DNA from: Dehalococcoidales bacterium
GTDB lineage: Bacteria > Chloroflexota > Dehalococcoidia > Dehalococcoidales > UBA2162
Direction of reading: 5' to 3'
Assembly (NCBI GenBank): GCA_020343555.1
Contig: CP070800.1
Coordinates: 112,792 to 123,388, forward strand
DNA: 10,597 nt
Shown: positions 7,135-10,597 of the stretch, piece after piece
How positions within the stretch are numbered: the first letter of the stretch is position 1
Layout of the letters: every line of letters starts with the position of its first letter
Notes under the pieces: model-generated
What the model was told of the DNA's origin: nothing
What the model saw: only the letters and a program-made list of their open reading frames with translations
The model's database searches: none
Program-made: the position numbers and the translations under genes

Positions 7135-8322
7135 CTAGTGATTTTTTAAATATTCTACAGCTGCCTTGACTCCGGCTCCGGGTTCAACCTTGTATCCTTC
7201 GGCTGTCAGCATCTTCTCAAGACTCGCCAGTACGAGAAGTACATTTTCAGGTGTTGACGAAAATCCCATTAAACCAATACGCCAGACCAGCCCCTTCAGT
7301 GGACCCAGTCCTCCACCAATCTCAAGATTGAATTCATTCAATAAACCTTTTCGCACCGTAGCATCGTCTACGCCGGAAGGTATGCGTACTGTGGTCAGCA
7401 TACTCAGTCGGTGTCCTTCCTGGGCATGGAGTTCAAGCCCCATCGCTTCAAGCCCGGCTTTCACGGCATCTCCATGCAACTGGTGACGCTTGATACGCTC
7501 CTCTATACCTTCTTCAAGCACCATTCGTAGAGCTTCGTACAGGGCATACACCATTGAAATAGGCCCGGTATGATGGTAAAACCTGTCGTTCGTCCAGTAT
7601 GTTGAAAGTAGTGAGAGGTCAAGGTACCAGCTTGGTACTTTCGTGTTGCGATTGGTAACTACATCAAGCGCTTTTTTATTCACCGTGAATGGAGCCAGGC
7701 CAGGAGGACATCCCAAGCACTTCTGACTTCCACTGTAACTGATATCTATTCCCCAGTCGTCTATTGCCAGTTCCGCACCGCCAAGTGAGGTGACCGTATC
7801 CGCAAGGAATAGTGCATCATATTCTTTAGCCAGTTTTGATATTTCTTCAAGCGGCTGCAGTACTCCGGTTGAAGTCTCGGCATGGACTACCGCGACCATC
7901 TTTACTTTTTTCTCACCCATGAGTGCAGATTCTATATCAGACGGATCGACAATACTGCCCCAGTCAGCCGGCACTGTGACTACTCTTGCACCGCATCGTT
8001 CGGCATTTTCTACCATTCGCGCACTGAAAAACCCGTTAACACCGATCACGGCAACATCACCCGGTTCAAGGAAGTTTATGAAACCGGCTTCCATTCCTGC
8101 CGACCCCGTACCTGATATAGGAAAGGTAAGTTCGTTCTCAGTACGAAATACGGTTTTCAGAAGTTTTACTGTATCTTCCATCACTGAAATAAAATAAGGA
8201 TCGAGATGACCTACCATAGGAGCCATCATAGCCATCTGTACCCGGGGGTGGATATTGCTGGGTCCCGGTCCCATAAGAATCCTGGTTGGAGCATCGATTT
8301 CATTGTACGTCGTATCAGACAC
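7135..8322 (-). CDS. Class V PLP-dependent aminotransferase (alanine/serine-glyoxylate type)
   Basis: This 395-aa protein matches the alanine-glyoxylate / serine-pyruvate aminotransferase family over its full length. Family landmarks are in order: GPGPSNIHPRV near the N-terminus, the PLP-phosphate loop SGTGSAGMEA (70-79), ADTVTSLGG with D175 to hold the pyridine nitrogen, SGSQK with K201 as Schiff-base lysine, YHHTGP (249-254), and WRIGLMG with R348 as the likely substrate-carboxylate arginine. The expected reaction is cytosolic transfer of an amino group from serine or alanine to glyoxylate or pyruvate. Relatives act in serine/glycine interconversion, photorespiration-like pathways or purine degradation, so the physiological partner cannot be fixed. 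The start is GTG 8322, set by a strong GGAGGAGGT 8 bases upstream. It has its own promoter candidate (8361-8390) and leads a two-gene unit with the unrecognised protein at 6390-7112. Confidence 0.93.
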   Translation of the reverse strand: MSDTTYNEIDAPTRILMGPGPSNIHPRVQMAMMAPMVGHLDPYFISVMEDTVKLLKTVFRTENELTFPISGTGSAGMEAGFINFLEPGDVAVIGVNGFFSARMVENAERCGARVVTVPADWGSIVDPSDIESALMGEKKVKMVAVVHAETSTGVLQPLEEISKLAKEYDALFLADTVTSLGGAELAIDDWGIDISYSGSQKCLGCPPGLAPFTVNKKALDVVTNRNTKVPSWYLDLSLLSTYWTNDRFYHHTGPISMVYALYEALRMVLEEGIEERIKRHQLHGDAVKAGLEAMGLELHAQEGHRLSMLTTVRIPSGVDDATVRKGLLNEFNLEIGGGLGPLKGLVWRIGLMGFSSTPENVLLVLASLEKMLTAEGYKVEPGAGVKAAVEYLKNH

Positions 8323-8330
8323 TGATAAGC

Positions 8331-8339
8331 ACCTCCTCC
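8331..8339 (-). promoter_or_regulatory. Ribosome-binding site fixing a GTG start
   Basis: GGAGGAGGT on the minus strand lies 8 bases before GTG 8322. It sets the aminotransferase start and predicts strong translation. Confidence 0.8.
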
Positions 8340-8360
8340 ATATACTCGAATTATGAAAGT

Positions 8361-8390
8361 ATTATATATGTTTTATTAACTGAATGAAAA
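8361..8390 (-). promoter_or_regulatory. Sigma-70-type promoter of the aminotransferase unit
   Basis: On the minus strand a perfect TATAAT (8361-8366) is preceded by TTTTCA (8385-8390, 4 of 6 to consensus) with an 18-base spacer. The implied start near 8354 gives a leader of about 30 bases before the GTG codon. No operator-like repeat is evident. Confidence 0.5.
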
Positions 8391-8394
8391 GTCG

Positions 8395-8415
8395 ACTGAC
8401 TATGTAATAATCAGT
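8395..8415 (-). terminator. Candidate terminator of the ABC exporter operon
   Basis: ACTGATTA and TAGTCAGT (minus strand) pair over 8 bp with one wobble around a 5-base loop, 5 bases after the permease stop. The following CGACTTTTC holds only four T residues. Together with the promoter just downstream it would separate the exporter from the aminotransferase unit. Confidence 0.4.
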
Positions 8416-8420
8416 ATACT

Positions 8421-9644
8421 TTATGCCTGTCGCAAACTACGGAATATATCGCGGAATGCAGGTCGCTTACCATACATCAGCAGGTAGGTCCTGAATATCT
8501 TAGTACCGATCAGGAACAGCGCTATTATACTGATTATCAGTAGAACCATACTGAGAACTATCTGCCAGACCGGTATCTCACCAACAGCAAGTCGGATGAT
8601 AGAAGACATCGGTGCAGTAACAGGAAAGAGCGTTAGAAAGGTAGTAAGTACGTGATCAGTGTTTTCAACTATGAAAGCTATCAATATGAGAGGTATCGCT
8701 GCCGGCATAATGAAGAAAAAGGAAAGTTGTTGACCGTCCCTGTATGTGGGCACTATTGCCCCGATGCAGGAAAAAACAACGGCGAATAGCAGATAACCGA
8801 GTATAAAATAACACAATCCGAATCCTATCAGTCTTCCCGGTATCTCCAGGCTGGCAAACATCCCGCCAACAGTAGTTGAGGCCATCCCTGCCACAATAAA
8901 CGCGGTAACGAACCAGAATACAATCTGTAGAAATCCTGCAGCTCCCAGACCAATAATCTTACCCAGCATCAGTTGTTTGGCTGACACTGATGAAAGAAGT
9001 ATTTCCATTACCCTGTTTTCTTTTTCATCACCTAGTCCCTCTATCAGAGTAAATGCCGCGGAAAGCACGGCAATCCAGAAAAGTAGCATGAATATATACG
9101 GAACGAGGAATACACTTACCATACCACCCTGCTCAGTGGATACCTCACCGGTTTTTTCCAGCCGCGTGCTGTTAAACCACGCAGGATTTTTCGCCCTCTC
9201 AAGTAAATCATCTTCGAACCTGTCTTTGAACAGGTTATACAGGAGAAAATTCCTGATCTCGTAACGGACCGTACCGGACATTTCAAGTTCTCGTTTCAAG
9301 GTAAACCGGTCGATTTGTCCGGTAGTAATATAGTCCGGAGTGATCACAAAATACTCATCTATATCTTCCGCAATGAGGGCAATATTCGCATTTTCAGGTG
9401 TACTATATCGAATAAGATCGATCCCCGCCGTTTGGCTTGTATCGATAAATCCTCCGATCTGATCGACATAGCCTACGGCTGGAACTTCACTTTCTTCTTC
9501 TTCGGCTGAAATATTCTGGAATATCTGGTAACCCCCAATCGCGGCAAATGAAATGAGAGGAAAAAGAAGAGAAATGATAATATACCCCTTCTGCTTAACA
9601 AGACCGATAAACTCGTGTTGAATTACCTTGAGTATCTTTTCCAT
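8421..9644 (-). CDS. ABC-2 type exporter permease (NatB-like)
   Basis: This 407-aa membrane protein has the NatB/YhaP (COG1668-type) architecture. One N-terminal helix (about 21-39) is followed by a large soluble loop (about 45-174), presumably extracytoplasmic. Five more hydrophobic segments lie at about 175-202, 229-254, 270-297, 308-326 and 360-381. The family signature DEKENRVMEILLSS (206-219), normally at the contact with the ATPase, is present. It would form the channel for ATP-driven export with the ATPase encoded immediately upstream, whose TAA shares one base with this ATG (TAATG), so translation is coupled. Characterised relatives export sodium ions or drugs, but most are of unknown substrate and nothing here identifies it. 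The length is normal for the family and no lesion is seen. Confidence 0.9.
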   Translation of the reverse strand: MEKILKVIQHEFIGLVKQKGYIIISLLFPLISFAAIGGYQIFQNISAEEEESEVPAVGYVDQIGGFIDTSQTAGIDLIRYSTPENANIALIAEDIDEYFVITPDYITTGQIDRFTLKRELEMSGTVRYEIRNFLLYNLFKDRFEDDLLERAKNPAWFNSTRLEKTGEVSTEQGGMVSVFLVPYIFMLLFWIAVLSAAFTLIEGLGDEKENRVMEILLSSVSAKQLMLGKIIGLGAAGFLQIVFWFVTAFIVAGMASTTVGGMFASLEIPGRLIGFGLCYFILGYLLFAVVFSCIGAIVPTYRDGQQLSFFFIMPAAIPLILIAFIVENTDHVLTTFLTLFPVTAPMSSIIRLAVGEIPVWQIVLSMVLLIISIIALFLIGTKIFRTYLLMYGKRPAFRDIFRSLRQA

Positions 9645-10540
9645 TACTCTTCTCCCGCCAATTGGATAAAGATGTCATTCAGACTGGGAGTCGATATTTC
9701 GAACCTGTTAACTTTTATCTCTTTTTCGACCAACTGTGAAAGAATATCTTGAGCAGACGTTTCGGGATCGATGAATAACTCCGTATGATCCCGATAGGTA
9801 GTATGACGCGAAATACCCTTCAATTCAGGCAGTTCTCCTTCATGCTCGAGTATTATTGAGTTGTTTCTGAACCTGGCTTTTATGTCCCCGATTTTCCCAT
9901 AAAGAACGTTCTTTCCTCTGTTGATCATAAAAATGCGATCGCACATTTCTTCAACTTCGTTCATCCGGTGTGTACTCATGATAATCGCTTTGCCCTGGCT
10001 TCTCATTTCCATTATGAGATTCTTTAACAACTCCGTGTTTACCGGATCAAGACCGGCGGACGGCTCGTCAAGAATAACAAGCCCGGGATCATGGGTAATC
10101 GTAACCAGAAACTGGATAAGCTGACCCATACCACGGCTAAGTTCTTCAATCTTCTTGTTGGTATGGTCCAGCATTTCTACTCTGTCTAGTAATTCTTCAG
10201 CCCTGCTTCTTGCAGTACGCGTGCTGATCCCTTTTAGCGAAGCAAGATAGACAATTGAGTCGATAACCTTGAGCTTTCGGTACATTCCCCGTTCCTCGGG
10301 GAGGTACCCTATGTGATTCTTGGTCTCATTGCTTATCTTTTCGCTCAGAACGAAAATCTCGCCTGTATCAGGCTTGATAATATCCATTATCATCCTGATA
10401 GTGGTGGTTTTTCCCGCACCGTTAGGACCGATAAGCCCGAATATCTCGCCAACCTTTACTTCGAAAGAGACGTTATCGACTACCCGGGTGAAATTATATG
10501 TTTTGGATATCTCTGAAACGGTGACAGCATTATTGTTCAT
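9644..10540 (-). CDS. ABC transporter ATP-binding protein (NatA-like)
   Basis: This 298-aa ATPase has all nucleotide-binding elements: Walker A GPNGAGKT (38-45), a Q-loop region GYLPEERGMY (78-87) in which the usual Gln is replaced by Glu as is common in this subfamily, signature LSRGMGQ (134-140) in place of LSGGQ, Walker B LVILDEP (154-160), D-loop SAGLDP (161-166) and switch His H191. About 80 residues after the ATPase core form the C-terminal extension typical of NatA/CcmA-type subunits. It would sit on the cytoplasmic face and drive the permease that follows with a one-base overlap. The ATG at 10540 has no Shine-Dalgarno and lies only 10 bases from a TATAAT, so the mRNA is probably leaderless or nearly so. 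The substrate of the exporter is unknown. Confidence 0.93.
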   Translation of the reverse strand: MNNNAVTVSEISKTYNFTRVVDNVSFEVKVGEIFGLIGPNGAGKTTTIRMIMDIIKPDTGEIFVLSEKISNETKNHIGYLPEERGMYRKLKVIDSIVYLASLKGISTRTARSRAEELLDRVEMLDHTNKKIEELSRGMGQLIQFLVTITHDPGLVILDEPSAGLDPVNTELLKNLIMEMRSQGKAIIMSTHRMNEVEEMCDRIFMINRGKNVLYGKIGDIKARFRNNSIILEHEGELPELKGISRHTTYRDHTELFIDPETSAQDILSQLVEKEIKVNRFEISTPSLNDIFIQLAGEE

Positions 10541-10550
10541 ATTGGGACGT

Positions 10551-10578
10551 ATTATATCATCATTATTAACGATGACGA
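10551..10578 (-). promoter_or_regulatory. Promoter of the ABC exporter, near-leaderless
   Basis: On the minus strand a perfect TATAAT (10551-10556) is preceded by TCGTCA (10573-10578, 4 of 6 to TTGACA) with a 16-base spacer. Only 10 bases separate TATAAT from the ATG, so the transcript would begin about 2-4 bases before the start codon. Confidence 0.45.
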
Positions 10579-10596
10579 AATACTATTTATCGTCAT
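10572..10596. repeat. Inverted repeat overlapping the exporter -35 region
   Basis: ATGACGA (10572-10578) and TCGTCAT (10590-10596) are perfect 7-base arms 11 bases apart. The inner arm overlaps the proposed -35 hexamer, a position expected for an operator of a dimeric regulator. It could also be part of a hairpin belonging to a gene beyond the window edge. Confidence 0.35.
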
Positions 10597-10597
10597 A

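Noticed and set aside
6466..7149. Long plus-strand open frame (227 codons) opposite the unknown alpha/beta protein
   Set aside because: Its translation is Ser/Thr/Pro-rich with no recognisable pattern, has no good ribosome-binding site, and lies antisense to a frame with regular alpha/beta periodicity in an operon context.
7790..8197. Plus-strand open frame of 135 codons
   Set aside because: It is antisense to the active-site half of the aminotransferase, whose family motifs are unambiguous.

Overview
The window looks like chromosomal DNA from an anaerobic or microaerophilic bacterium, most plausibly Chloroflexota (Dehalococcoidia-like). This is an inference from gene content: a kinase/ATPase/TPR signalling giant, two DinB-fold proteins, a PIG-L deacetylase, cysteine-rich 4Fe-4S proteins, a small class V aminotransferase gene cluster and a NatAB-type ABC exporter. 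There is no ribosomal RNA, tRNA, CRISPR array, transposase or integrase in view, and base composition is moderate throughout.

Plus-strand half (1-6296). The window opens inside a very large gene whose visible part carries the last helix of a Ser/Thr kinase domain, a STAND-type ATPase and a long TPR-like tail. It is followed by a DinB-fold protein (173 aa), a multi-cluster Fe-S protein with a small partner ferredoxin, a second DinB-fold protein (also 173 aa, about 53% identical to the first by ungapped hand count), and a PIG-L family deacetylase. Just after the deacetylase lies a 40-codon in-frame relic whose C-terminus matches that of the opening kinase/ATPase/TPR gene. The DinB/Fe-S/PIG-L block therefore sits between two homologous but diverged gene 3' ends. 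This is the most interesting structural feature of the window.

Minus-strand half (10597-6390). An ABC-2 exporter pair (ATPase then permease, overlapping by one base) is read from a probable near-leaderless promoter at the right edge. A second promoter with a perfect TATAAT starts a two-gene unit: a class V, PLP-dependent alanine/serine-glyoxylate-type aminotransferase, and an unrecognised alpha/beta protein 22 bases downstream. The two halves converge at about 6297-6389, where small hairpins are present.

How the genes may work together. The exporter pair is a self-contained transport unit. The Fe-S protein and ferredoxin are almost certainly one electron-transfer unit, but no catalytic partner lies nearby. 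The DinB proteins carry a conserved His/Glu/His set matching the zinc triad of mycothiol-dependent maleylpyruvate isomerase, and a LmbE/MshB-type deacetylase lies next to them. A link to low-molecular-weight-thiol chemistry is thus possible but unproven.
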